Assembly (NCBI GenBank): GCA_002389995.1
Contig: DGRR01000141.1
Location: 484-30,238, forward strand
Source of the DNA: Ruminococcus sp. UBA4383
GTDB taxonomy: Bacteria; Bacillota; Clostridia; Oscillospirales; Ruminococcaceae
Direction: 5' to 3'
DNA: 29,755 nt
Positions 23,112-29,755 of the stretch are shown here, piece after piece; the first letter of the stretch is position 1, and each line of letters opens with the position of its first letter. The notes under the pieces are model-generated. The model ran no database searches and was not told where the DNA came from. It was given only the letters and a program-made list of their open reading frames with translations. The translations under genes and the position numbers were made by a program.

Positions 23112-24045
23112 TCAGCACCGCACTCCTTTCTATGATTCTGAGTTTAGCGCTTCTGCTTCTTTTGTTGTTTTCGAGTTCAGATTCATCTGCCTCGATAGGT
23201 TTTCTGTTCACAAGCTGTCCGAGGGGTTTTTTACCGCAGACGCATTGTGGAAAATCCGGCGGACATATACAGCCTTTGCACCATGATGCGAACCGTTGTT
23301 TTACTATACGGTCTTCAAGGGAATGGAAGGTGATAACGGCAAGTCTGCCATGTGGTTTCAGGCTGAAAAAAGCTTCATCGAGTCCTTTTGAGAGATGGTC
23401 GAACTCTCCGTTGACTTTTATACGCAATGCCTGAAAGGTTTTTTTGCAGGGGTTTTTATCTCTCCTTGCTTTCTGCGGGATACTTTCCCTTATTATATCC
23501 GCAAGCTCAAGAGTTGTCTCGACAGGTTTTACTTCTCTGTATTTTATGATATTTGAGGCGATGCGGCGTGAAAATTTTTCTTCGCCGTACTCAAAGAATA
23601 TATCGGAAAGTTCTTTTTCCGACAGTGTATTAACGACATCAGCCGCAGTCATGCCTGTTCTGCTCATTCTCATATCGAGTGGAGCGTCCGCATGGTAAGA
23701 GAAGCCTCTGCTTTTTTCATCGAGCTGATAGGAAGAAACTCCCAGATCCATGATTATGCCGTCAACAGCGGGTATTGCGAGCTTATCGAGTACATTTTTC
23801 AAATCGGAGTAATTTGACTGAATTACTCTTGCATTCCTGTACATTTTCAGTTTTTCCGAAGCGGCTTTCACAGCATCGGGGTCACGGTCGAGGGCAATCA
23901 GCATACCATTTTCGCTTAATTTTTCGGCAATTGCAGAGGAGTGGCCTCCGCCTCCTGCGGTACAGTCTACATAGATACCGTCGGGGTTTATATCAAGGCC
24001 GCCTATACTCTGATTCAGCAGCACGGAAATATGATTAAATTCCAT
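23104..24045 (-). CDS. rsmH: 16S rRNA (cytosine1402-N4)-methyltransferase RsmH
   Basis: 313 residues, the usual length. It methylates N4 of C1402 in the 30S P-site using SAM. The SAM motif YVDCTAGGGGHSSAI is at about 26-40; VDGIIMDLGVSSYQLDEKSRGFS and AVITFHSLEDRIVK are strongly conserved. Start ATG follows AGGAG at spacing six. It is the first gene of the dcw cluster here; mraZ, which usually precedes it, is missing. A ~285-base leader and a strong promoter (24338-24366) lie upstream. The stop overlaps ftsL. Confidence 0.97.
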   Translation of the reverse strand: MEFNHISVLLNQSIGGLDINPDGIYVDCTAGGGGHSSAIAEKLSENGMLIALDRDPDAVKAASEKLKMYRNARVIQSNYSDLKNVLDKLAIPAVDGIIMDLGVSSYQLDEKSRGFSYHADAPLDMRMSRTGMTAADVVNTLSEKELSDIFFEYGEEKFSRRIASNIIKYREVKPVETTLELADIIRESIPQKARRDKNPCKKTFQALRIKVNGEFDHLSKGLDEAFFSLKPHGRLAVITFHSLEDRIVKQRFASWCKGCICPPDFPQCVCGKKPLGQLVNRKPIEADESELENNKRSRSAKLRIIERSAVLNG

Positions 24046-24331
24046 ACAATTCTCCTGTTCATCGCAGACAGTGCCGGATTACGGCAGTGGTTAATCTGCG
24101 GTATTTTAAATTCAGTAAACAACTGCGGACCTTTTCATGTCTGCATATCTCTCTTATGCATTGCGGTCAAGGTTTTTGCAGTATAGGGTATTGTATCTTG
24201 CTGCGTACACCGAACTCTTTGCAGGTGGAGAGCAAACGGTGATACATTATCCTCATATCCCTTACGGGAGAGCAAACGGCTCATTTATGAATAACGGGTA
24301 AAAAGCACCTGATATCACCTTTTTCACCTCT
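24046..24331 (-). promoter_or_regulatory. Long structured 5' leader of the rsmH/dcw transcript
   Basis: About 285 transcribed bases with no family-level gene. Several hairpins can be drawn: near the start GGTGAAAAAG with CTTTTTACC; TGCATA/TATGCA around AGAGAGA (24142-24160); and a two-level stem CGCAGA/TCTGCG enclosing TGCCG/CGGCA (24063-24100) just before the ribosome site. A 13-base direct repeat, CCGTTTGCTCTCC on the minus strand, occurs at 24279-24267 and 24239-24227, 40 bases apart. Short frames of about 21 and 26 codons exist but lack good ribosome sites. I do not recognise a known riboswitch or T-box. Confidence 0.5.
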
Positions 24332-24337
24332 ATAATT

Positions 24338-24366
24338 ATTATAACTCATAAACATGAATTTAGCAA
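24338..24366 (-). promoter_or_regulatory. SigA-type promoter of the dcw cluster
   Basis: Minus strand: -35 TTGCTA (24366-24361), 17-base spacer, -10 TATAAT (24343-24338). Start near 24331. The AT-rich stretch from 24367 to 24521 upstream holds no gene. Confidence 0.75.
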
Positions 24367-24521
24367 GTCTCAATATTACACAATACTTAATTAAATAAAG
24401 GACTTTCGTTTATGCAAATTAACAATTTTTCATGAATTTAACATAATTTCGCAAAAGCGACGGTTTTTATTTGATAATTATTTTTACTATAATAAGACAT
24501 TTTTCGCCATAATTCCCCGCA

Positions 24522-24549
24522 TAAAAAACCTCCCCTGAAATCAGAGGAG
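24522..24549 (-). terminator. Terminator of the sortase-SpoIID operon
   Basis: Minus strand: CTCCTCTGA pairs with TCAGGGGAG (24549-24530) through a tight loop, followed by GTTTTTTAT. It lies ten bases past the stop codon of the SpoIID-like gene and insulates it from the dcw promoter. Confidence 0.9.
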
Positions 24550-24558
24550 ATTTTTTCA

Positions 24559-26181
24559 TCAGTAATATCCGTAATACGGGTCATATCCGTAATCATAGCC
24601 GTAACCATAATTCGGGTCATATCCGTAGTTCGGGTCAACGTATGCAGGTTCCTGATAAACGGGTTCCTGATAATAATTTTCATCTGCCTGAACATTTTCG
24701 GCAGGAGTTTCATCTGCCTGAACATTTTCGGCAGGAGTTTCATCTGTCTGTGAATTGTCGGAAGATTCATCTTTTTTATCGTCATCGTCTTTGGAAACTT
24801 CAATAGGCTCGCTGTTGTCATATTCGCCGTTTATTTCTTTTTGTGAAGCACGTTCGCCCTCTGTCATTTCCGTATCGTCATCGCCGTCATAATCGGTATA
24901 TCTGTAATTGTAATAAACTTTGAATTTTGATGATTTAAGACCCATATCGAGTTTGAAATCATATCCTCTTACAGTTTTCTGACCGTCTATATTTACTTCC
25001 GTGACGTAGCCTGTTTCCTCGGAATATGTGGGCTGAATCCAGTTTCCGGGGTCGTCCGAGAGTTTTATTTTATAAGTTCTTTCGAGCATATTCTTGATAT
25101 ATGTATCGCTGAAATATGATACAGTTCCGTAATGCGGGTCAAGTGCTGCATCATAATCGCTTGAAACGCTTCTCAGATACGGCAAATCCGCCCAGAATAC
25201 TTCGTTACAGTTTGCGGTAATTCCTCCGCTTGATGCAGAAAACATCGTGAGGGCAAAATTTCCGTCATAATAGAGAGCTTCACCGAGGACTTCCTCGCAG
25301 GCTCTTACAACTATATCGGGGGGATTATTTTTTCCTCTGAGGTCTGCGGAATCGTTGTCATGATATTTGCAGTATGTATAAACTGCTACTGCCTGAGCTT
25401 TTATGGCTTCATAGTTCATCCATTCGCCTATTTCGCAGTAGACTATTTTTGCGACCTGATTGAGTGCATCATCGGCAACGCCTGCGATTGTTATTTCCTC
25501 GTCATCGGCTTCGCCCGTATTCATAAGGTATGTATCGGGATAATAATGGAAAAGTATATCCTGATAATTCCAGCCGCTGTATTCGGCATAGAAATTTGCA
25601 CCGTTCTGGCTTAATCCGACACCGTGACCCCAGCCGTATGTAACTATTGCAAATTCACCGGGCTGTGCATCAATTTCGGGTTCTCTGTCAACATAGGGAA
25701 TCTGGCTGACGATACCGCCTGTTGTCTGTATCGGTACGGGGACGGGTACACCGGGGGTATTTGCACCTGCTTCTATTGAAGAATCATTTCCGTCAGATGC
25801 TTCGGGAGATGTCTGATAGCTTACAAGGTGCAGGCTGTTGTCATAGTCGCTGAGTTTAGCCTTATACCATTTACTTGCAGGAGTGCCTGCGGCTGTATTT
25901 GTATCTGATGAAGAAACTGTGGTTGTGGTAGTCTGTACGGATTTGATATCTGTTGTGGAAACTGTTGTTGTTTCTTCGGATTCTTCGGAATCGTCATAAT
26001 ATTCTCCGCTGTTGTCGTAATACTCCGCACTGTCGTCATAGTATCCGTAATCGTAGTAATCTTCATACCAGTTGCCGTATTCGTCATAGTATGCACAAGA
26101 CTGTGTAATGCCCGAAGAAACTGCTGCGGATAATGCTGCGGTAATCACGGCAATACCCTTTGATATATTTTTTATTTTCAT
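24559..26181 (-). CDS. Secreted SpoIID/LytB-type protein with permuted domain and Tyr-rich ends
   Basis: 540 residues. A signal peptide (KGIAVITAALSAAVSSGITQS, cut near 28) is followed by a Tyr/Asp-rich stretch (30-65) and a Thr-rich linker. SpoIID-family proteins are peptidoglycan lytic enzymes that cleave denuded glycan. The expected motifs are present but in changed order: GHGVGLSQNGA (185-195), normally near the C-terminus, precedes the catalytic-Glu segment YCEIGEWMNYEAIKAQAVAV (Glu250) and SASSGG/LPYLRSV (315-339). A disordered region with two ETPAENVQAD repeats and a tail of DPNYGY units (516-540) ends the protein. It is the last gene of a three-gene operon after two sortase genes, starting eight bases after the second, with GAGGTG as ribosome site. 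The domain family is clear; substrate and role are not. Confidence 0.85.
   Translation of the reverse strand: MKIKNISKGIAVITAALSAAVSSGITQSCAYYDEYGNWYEDYYDYGYYDDSAEYYDNSGEYYDDSEESEETTTVSTTDIKSVQTTTTTVSSSDTNTAAGTPASKWYKAKLSDYDNSLHLVSYQTSPEASDGNDSSIEAGANTPGVPVPVPIQTTGGIVSQIPYVDREPEIDAQPGEFAIVTYGWGHGVGLSQNGANFYAEYSGWNYQDILFHYYPDTYLMNTGEADDEEITIAGVADDALNQVAKIVYCEIGEWMNYEAIKAQAVAVYTYCKYHDNDSADLRGKNNPPDIVVRACEEVLGEALYYDGNFALTMFSASSGGITANCNEVFWADLPYLRSVSSDYDAALDPHYGTVSYFSDTYIKNMLERTYKIKLSDDPGNWIQPTYSEETGYVTEVNIDGQKTVRGYDFKLDMGLKSSKFKVYYNYRYTDYDGDDDTEMTEGERASQKEINGEYDNSEPIEVSKDDDDKKDESSDNSQTDETPAENVQADETPAENVQADENYYQEPVYQEPAYVDPNYGYDPNYGYGYDYGYDPYYGYY
24682..24741 (-). repeat. Two 30-bp repeats encoding ETPAENVQAD
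   Basis: Residues 481-490 and 491-500 of the SpoIID-like protein are identical, and the DNA copies are essentially identical too (TCATCTGCCTGAACATTTTC type on the plus strand). They lie in the disordered linker before the Tyr-rich tail. Confidence 0.9.
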
Positions 26182-26189
26182 AATTCACC

Positions 26190-27152
26190 TCAATAAGCGG
26201 AAAGGTCTGCAACAGTAGTTGTTGTATTAGTTGAAACTCTTGCAGAACTGCTCTGTGTGGTTGTAGCAGTTTCTTTTCTCTTTTCTATTGTTGAGAAATC
26301 TCCTGCCTTTTCGCCTTCACGCAAACGTCTTGCGACGATTATAAATCTTGAATTGTCCTCATCTGCGTAGCAGGTTGAAAGTGTAAGGAGCTTGTCACCG
26401 TACTGAACGTCAACGCCTGTATCTATCATCTGTTTCTGGCGGACTGTGTTGATATAGTAGTCAAAATCCTCTTTATTGTCGAGTTCCTCCATATCCCAGT
26501 ATATGAAATCACCGTACCAGTTACCGCTTGTAATGCAGAATCCGCAGATTACATAGTCATAGTCCTTATAGTTTGAACTGAGCTGTATGAAAGGTTCCTG
26601 TTCATAGAAACTGTAATCCTGACGGTATCTTCTGATAGAGCCGAACATATTTCCGTTAGCCATATTATGACCGTAGATTACTATATTTTCTGACTGGTCC
26701 TCTTCAAAGCCTCCGAACTCGTCACGGAAATCCATGAACAATGCTCCCTCACGCCAGTAATTTCTGTTGAAATCATGTGTAAGATAGTACGAGTTCCAGC
26801 CGTATTCCTCACCGCCGTAATATGTATCTGTTGCAGGTATTTCACCGGGGTCACGGACTATGGGATAATCGACCTGAGTATTGTTTATTTTAATCCAGCC
26901 GACAGTATCTTTATTTTGTTTAAGGAGTTCCTGCGCCCTGTCCGAAAGCACGGGGACAGCGGTAGTTGTAGTTGTTTCGGGTTCTTCGGTAGTAGTTGTC
27001 ACAGTGGTTTCAGCTTCTGTGATTATGGGTACTTCTTCAACGACAGGGACATCTTCTTCCTGTCTGTTATGGAGAAAAAGCACGAATGCTATAAGTCCTG
27101 CCGCAGCGATTGCGGCAGCACCTGCAATTATTATCTTTGTAGTTTTTTTCAT
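26190..27152 (-). CDS. Class B sortase
   Basis: 320 residues. A membrane anchor at about 6-26 is followed by a Thr-rich spacer and then the sortase barrel. The catalytic triad is visible: His162 in IYGHNM, Cys261 in TLSTC and Arg269 in SRFIIVARR. The motif set and the long insertion before TLSTC fit class B, whose members attach specific proteins to peptidoglycan or build pili. The C-terminus past the barrel is Thr/Ser-rich. The ATG follows AGGAGA. It lies 26 bases after a second class B sortase gene and eight bases before the SpoIID-like gene. No protein with an LPxTG or NPQTN-type sorting signal is encoded in the window. Confidence 0.93.
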   Translation of the reverse strand: MKKTTKIIIAGAAAIAAAGLIAFVLFLHNRQEEDVPVVEEVPIITEAETTVTTTTEEPETTTTTAVPVLSDRAQELLKQNKDTVGWIKINNTQVDYPIVRDPGEIPATDTYYGGEEYGWNSYYLTHDFNRNYWREGALFMDFRDEFGGFEEDQSENIVIYGHNMANGNMFGSIRRYRQDYSFYEQEPFIQLSSNYKDYDYVICGFCITSGNWYGDFIYWDMEELDNKEDFDYYINTVRQKQMIDTGVDVQYGDKLLTLSTCYADEDNSRFIIVARRLREGEKAGDFSTIEKRKETATTTQSSSARVSTNTTTTVADLSAY

Positions 27153-27178
27153 TTGAAATCTCCTGTTCTTTTCATTCT

Positions 27179-28639
27179 TTATGGTCCGTAGGGTTCAAAC
27201 GGTGCGGTCGGGTCATATGATTCGTTTGATTTGGTCTGATAGTAAAGAGTCGGATATTTTACATTAGTGTTAGGTGATGCATTCTGAGTACCTGCGAGGA
27301 GGTCTTCACCGTCCCTGACACGCCTTGCAATTATCAGAAGTCTTCCGTTATCGCCAAGGGTTGTATTGCAGGTTGAAAGTGTGAGAAGCGGGTCACCGAA
27401 TTTGACATCTACATCATTGAGTACGATATTTCTTCTTTTCACTTCGTTTACAAACTCATAGAAATCGTTCTCACCGTCAAAATAAAGCTTGTTCCAGCAG
27501 TCAAACTTTGTATCTGATTCATCAAATGCATCAACAAGTATAACTCCGAATATCTTGTATTTGTAAACTTCATAGTTCGAGTTAAATTCTATTATCGGGT
27601 GTTCGATATAGTAATTATAATTTCTCTGATAATATTTCAGACAGCCGAACATACTCTCATCGCCCATATTGTGACCGTAGACAACGAGGTTATCTGCGTT
27701 TTGCAGTAAAAGCTTGTGGTTTTCGACAACATCAAAATTGCATCTCCAGTCAAGGAAAATAGTTCCTGCACGGGATTCTTCACCGTAGAAATTCAGATTG
27801 AGATACTTGTTGTTGTCGGTTGATTTTACAACGGGATTCTGTATGGGAGTTCCCTCTATTGTGATGAATCCGATTGAATCCTCATTCATGTCAAGGAGTT
27901 TCCTTGCACCGTCAAGGAGGGTGTAATATTTTTCCATGCCGTCGGATTTCTGTTCATTGTCGTCTGTTCTGTCGTAAGTGATGTATATATTCTTTATGCT
28001 GTCGGTAAGCTGTCGGCTTTTCCATAAGTCAAGGTAATAATCCGCAACGAGATATCCGCATATTATTATTGCGACTACTGAACCGAGAAAAACGAGTTTT
28101 CTGATTCTCTCGCCTACGGAATCTTCTCTCAGCGGAAACAGATTTCTTATACTTTGTCCGAGAGTTTTTTTCTTTTTCTTTTTTTTGCCTGAGCCTTTAT
28201 TTTTAGCGGACGGATTTCTCTGCATCTGATTTCCGTTTGGATTCATCTGCCTGTACATCTGCTGTCCCTGATAATTTCCGCCCTGCGAGTTTCCGTAGTT
28301 ATTATACTGCTGATACTGTTGATTAGGATATTGCTGATATGGGTTTTGCTGATAGGGCTGATTCGGATTCTGCTGATACGGGTTTTGCTGATAAGGTTGA
28401 TTTGGATACTGCTGATATGGATTCTGCTGATAAGGCTGATTCGGATACTGCTGATATGGGTTTTGCTGATATTGCTGATACTGATTCTGCTGATTACTCA
28501 CTCTCCTGAGAGGTCTTTGTGCATATCTCTGGTGCTGCTGATAATTGCTTTCAGATGAAGTTTTTATTTCTTTTACTGTATCTGCTCCCTGCGGGGCAGA
28601 ATATTCCTCGTTTGATTTTCTGCCGTTTTTTCTGCTCAT
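27179..28639 (-). CDS. Class B sortase with repetitive cytoplasmic N-terminal domain
   Basis: 486 residues. The sortase domain is C-terminal: His323 in VYGHNM, Cys424 in TLSTC and Arg433 in NGRLLIIARR. The transmembrane helix (KLVFLGSVVAIIICGYLVAD, about 185-205) is preceded by a lysine block (KGSGKKKKKKK), which places the first ~180 residues in the cytoplasm. That region carries four 13-residue repeats NPYQQYPNQPYQQ (60-111) and more Gln/Asn/Tyr-rich sequence, an unusual addition to a sortase. The ATG (28637-28639) has a GGGGAG site. It is the first gene of the operon with the second sortase and the SpoIID-like protein, with a promoter at 28707-28736. Confidence 0.92.
   Translation of the reverse strand: MSRKNGRKSNEEYSAPQGADTVKEIKTSSESNYQQHQRYAQRPLRRVSNQQNQYQQYQQNPYQQYPNQPYQQNPYQQYPNQPYQQNPYQQNPNQPYQQNPYQQYPNQQYQQYNNYGNSQGGNYQGQQMYRQMNPNGNQMQRNPSAKNKGSGKKKKKKKTLGQSIRNLFPLREDSVGERIRKLVFLGSVVAIIICGYLVADYYLDLWKSRQLTDSIKNIYITYDRTDDNEQKSDGMEKYYTLLDGARKLLDMNEDSIGFITIEGTPIQNPVVKSTDNNKYLNLNFYGEESRAGTIFLDWRCNFDVVENHKLLLQNADNLVVYGHNMGDESMFGCLKYYQRNYNYYIEHPIIEFNSNYEVYKYKIFGVILVDAFDESDTKFDCWNKLYFDGENDFYEFVNEVKRRNIVLNDVDVKFGDPLLTLSTCNTTLGDNGRLLIIARRVRDGEDLLAGTQNASPNTNVKYPTLYYQTKSNESYDPTAPFEPYGP
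28307..28462 (-). repeat. Four 39-bp repeats encoding NPYQQYPNQPYQQ
   Basis: Four tandem 39-base units in the sortase gene, residues 60-111. Plus-strand units read GGATACTGCTGATATGGATT-like. Open frames on the opposite strand here are by-products of the repeat. Confidence 0.95.
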
Positions 28640-28706
28640 TTAGCTGCTCCCCTCTGCTATTTTAAATCCGCTGTGCCATGCGGACAAAATCGGTTTATAT
28701 CTCTAT

Positions 28707-28736
28707 ATTTTACATCATTTCGGGACGTTTTGTCAA
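28707..28736 (-). promoter_or_regulatory. SigA-type promoter of the sortase-SpoIID operon
   Basis: Minus strand: -35 TTGACA (28736-28731), 18-base spacer, -10 TAAAAT (28712-28707). Start near 28700, leader of about 60 bases. The rest of the spacer up to thiI (28737-28884) shows no gene and no strong terminator. Confidence 0.75.
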
Positions 28737-28884
28737 TATTGAATATAAATTTTCATAGTATTTACTTTATAAGAAAATAAGAGTGTTTTAATTTTTGTAC
28801 AGCCATAACAAAATTATATGTCACAACTTGTAAAGCAGGTGATAATAGTGTGAATTTTTGTATAAAACACCTTATTTCCAATAT

Positions 28885-29755
28885 TTAACTCTCATTTGTA
28901 TTAAATGTTTTCATCTGTGTATTTTCAACAGCTTTCTGTATAAGCGGTTCAAAGTCAAAATTTGCCTGAGCCTTTTCGATATCCGCAAGCTGTGGGCGGA
29001 CTTTGGGGTGTCTGGGCGTGAATACTGTACAGCAGTCCTCATAGGGCTGTACTGATATATCGAATGTATCAATTTTTCTTGCAATTTCTATTATTTCCGT
29101 TTTATCCATTCCGATACACGGACGGAATACAGGTATTCTGCATACTGCATCAGTGCAGCACATAGCCGCCATAGTCTGGCTTGCGACCTGACCTATGCTT
29201 TCGCCTGTGACAAGTGCGAGACAGTTGTCTTTTTCAGCAATTCTCTGTGCTATCTCCATCATAAGACGGCGCATTATAATTGTGAAAAATTCTTCGGGGC
29301 AGTTATCCTTTATAGCCTCCTGAATCTCTGTGAAAGGCACGCAGAAAAATGCTATTCCTCCGCAGTATGCTGTCATTTTTTCGCATAACTGCTCAACCTT
29401 CAACTGCGCCCTGTCAGATGTGTAGGGAGGGCTTACATAATGTATTGCAGCAATATGAACGCCTCTTTTTGCTATCATATATCCTGCAACGGGACTGTCT
29501 ATACCGCCTGAAAGAAGTAACATTGCCTTACCGCTTGTACCTACGGGCAGACCGCCTGCTCCCTTTATATTTTCAGCATGAACATAGGCATTTGTATCCC
29601 TTATCTCAACCGTAACCGTTACTTCGGGATTTTTTACGTCAACGGTGAGGTGAGGAAATTTTTCAAGGAGTATTCCTCCGAGTTCCATACATATTTCAGG
29701 GGATTTCATGGGGAATGACTTGTCCGCACGCTTTGCATTTACCTTAAAAGTTTTT
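28885..29755 (-). CDS. thiI: tRNA 4-thiouridine synthase ThiI, C-terminal part
   Basis: The gene continues past the right edge: upstream of the internal ATG at 29709 the frame stays open to 29755 and reads KVNAKRADKSFPMKSPEI, the end of the THUMP region of ThiI. The PP-loop ATPase domain follows with LLLSGGIDSPVAGYM, then ALVTGESIGQVASQT and the cysteine-bearing EDCCTVFTPRHPKVRP. There is no C-terminal rhodanese domain, as in Bacillus-type ThiI, which takes sulfur from a partner cysteine desulfurase (NifZ type). It makes s4U8 in tRNA. At least 290 residues are present. It ends 245 bases before the sortase operon. Confidence 0.95.
   Translation of the reverse strand, partial: KTFKVNAKRADKSFPMKSPEICMELGGILLEKFPHLTVDVKNPEVTVTVEIRDTNAYVHAENIKGAGGLPVGTSGKAMLLLSGGIDSPVAGYMIAKRGVHIAAIHYVSPPYTSDRAQLKVEQLCEKMTAYCGGIAFFCVPFTEIQEAIKDNCPEEFFTIIMRRLMMEIAQRIAEKDNCLALVTGESIGQVASQTMAAMCCTDAVCRIPVFRPCIGMDKTEIIEIARKIDTFDISVQPYEDCCTVFTPRHPKVRPQLADIEKAQANFDFEPLIQKAVENTQMKTFNTNES

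Noticed and set aside
24438..24821. Minus-strand open frame overlapping the end of the SpoIID-like gene and its terminator
   Set aside because: It is an out-of-frame reading of the repetitive tail that runs through the terminator hairpin.
28319..28558. Plus-strand open frame of Ile/Leu-rich repeats opposite the sortase N-terminus
   Set aside because: It is the complement of the 39-bp repeats, has no ribosome site and looks like a repeat artefact.

Overview
The window comes from a Firmicute of the Clostridia, most likely a fibre-degrading, cellulosome-forming Ruminococcus close to R. flavefaciens. The reasons are a dockerin-bearing GH74-type xyloglucanase at the left edge, an AT-rich genome with strong AGGAGG-type ribosome binding sites, a meso-DAP type MurE, class B sortases, and Thr-rich linkers on exported proteins. 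The genus is an inference; the phylum and a cellulosomal lifestyle are well supported.

Layout. One plus-strand gene, the dockerin enzyme, occupies 1-1239 and ends at a terminator shared with the convergent genes. Every other gene lies on the minus strand, so transcription runs from right to left. From right to left these are: thiI (cut by the right edge); an exported-protein operon of two class B sortases and a SpoIID-like protein (28639-24559); the division and cell wall (dcw) cluster rsmH, ftsL, class B PBP, murE, mraY, ftsW, murG, murA, ftsQ and ftsZ (24045-10646); a small gene directly behind ftsZ (10590-10111); a three-gene group of coiled-coil proteins (9876-7258); a tRNA-like element and a zinc-ribbon gene (7097-6728); a trmK-nif3 fusion (6665-5232); and an operon rqcH, araC-type regulator and two radC-type genes (5133-1275).

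How the genes work together. The dcw block supplies the lipid II steps MurA, MurE, MraY and MurG, the septal synthase pair FtsW and PBP, the scaffold proteins FtsL and FtsQ, and FtsZ. mraZ, murF, murD, murC and ftsA are not in the block. The most interesting part follows ftsZ: four unrecognised proteins share a short DivIVA-like motif with the core KEDVLxYLxxLNSKI followed by coiled coil. The one adjacent to ftsZ also ends in a peptide (DIFKIFKN) resembling this organism's unusual FtsZ C-terminus (DIFKMLGN). I infer a lineage-specific, FtsZ-linked scaffold.

A second theme is shared extracytoplasmic low-complexity sequence. FtsQ and the SpoIID-like protein end in the same DPNYGY-type repeats, although they belong to different operons. 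The SpoIID domain also appears circularly permuted. One sortase has a cytoplasmic tail of four 13-residue Asn/Pro/Tyr/Gln repeats. Other points are a long structured leader before rsmH, hairpins directly before several ribosome binding sites, and a 36-bp repeat pair between the PBP gene and murE.
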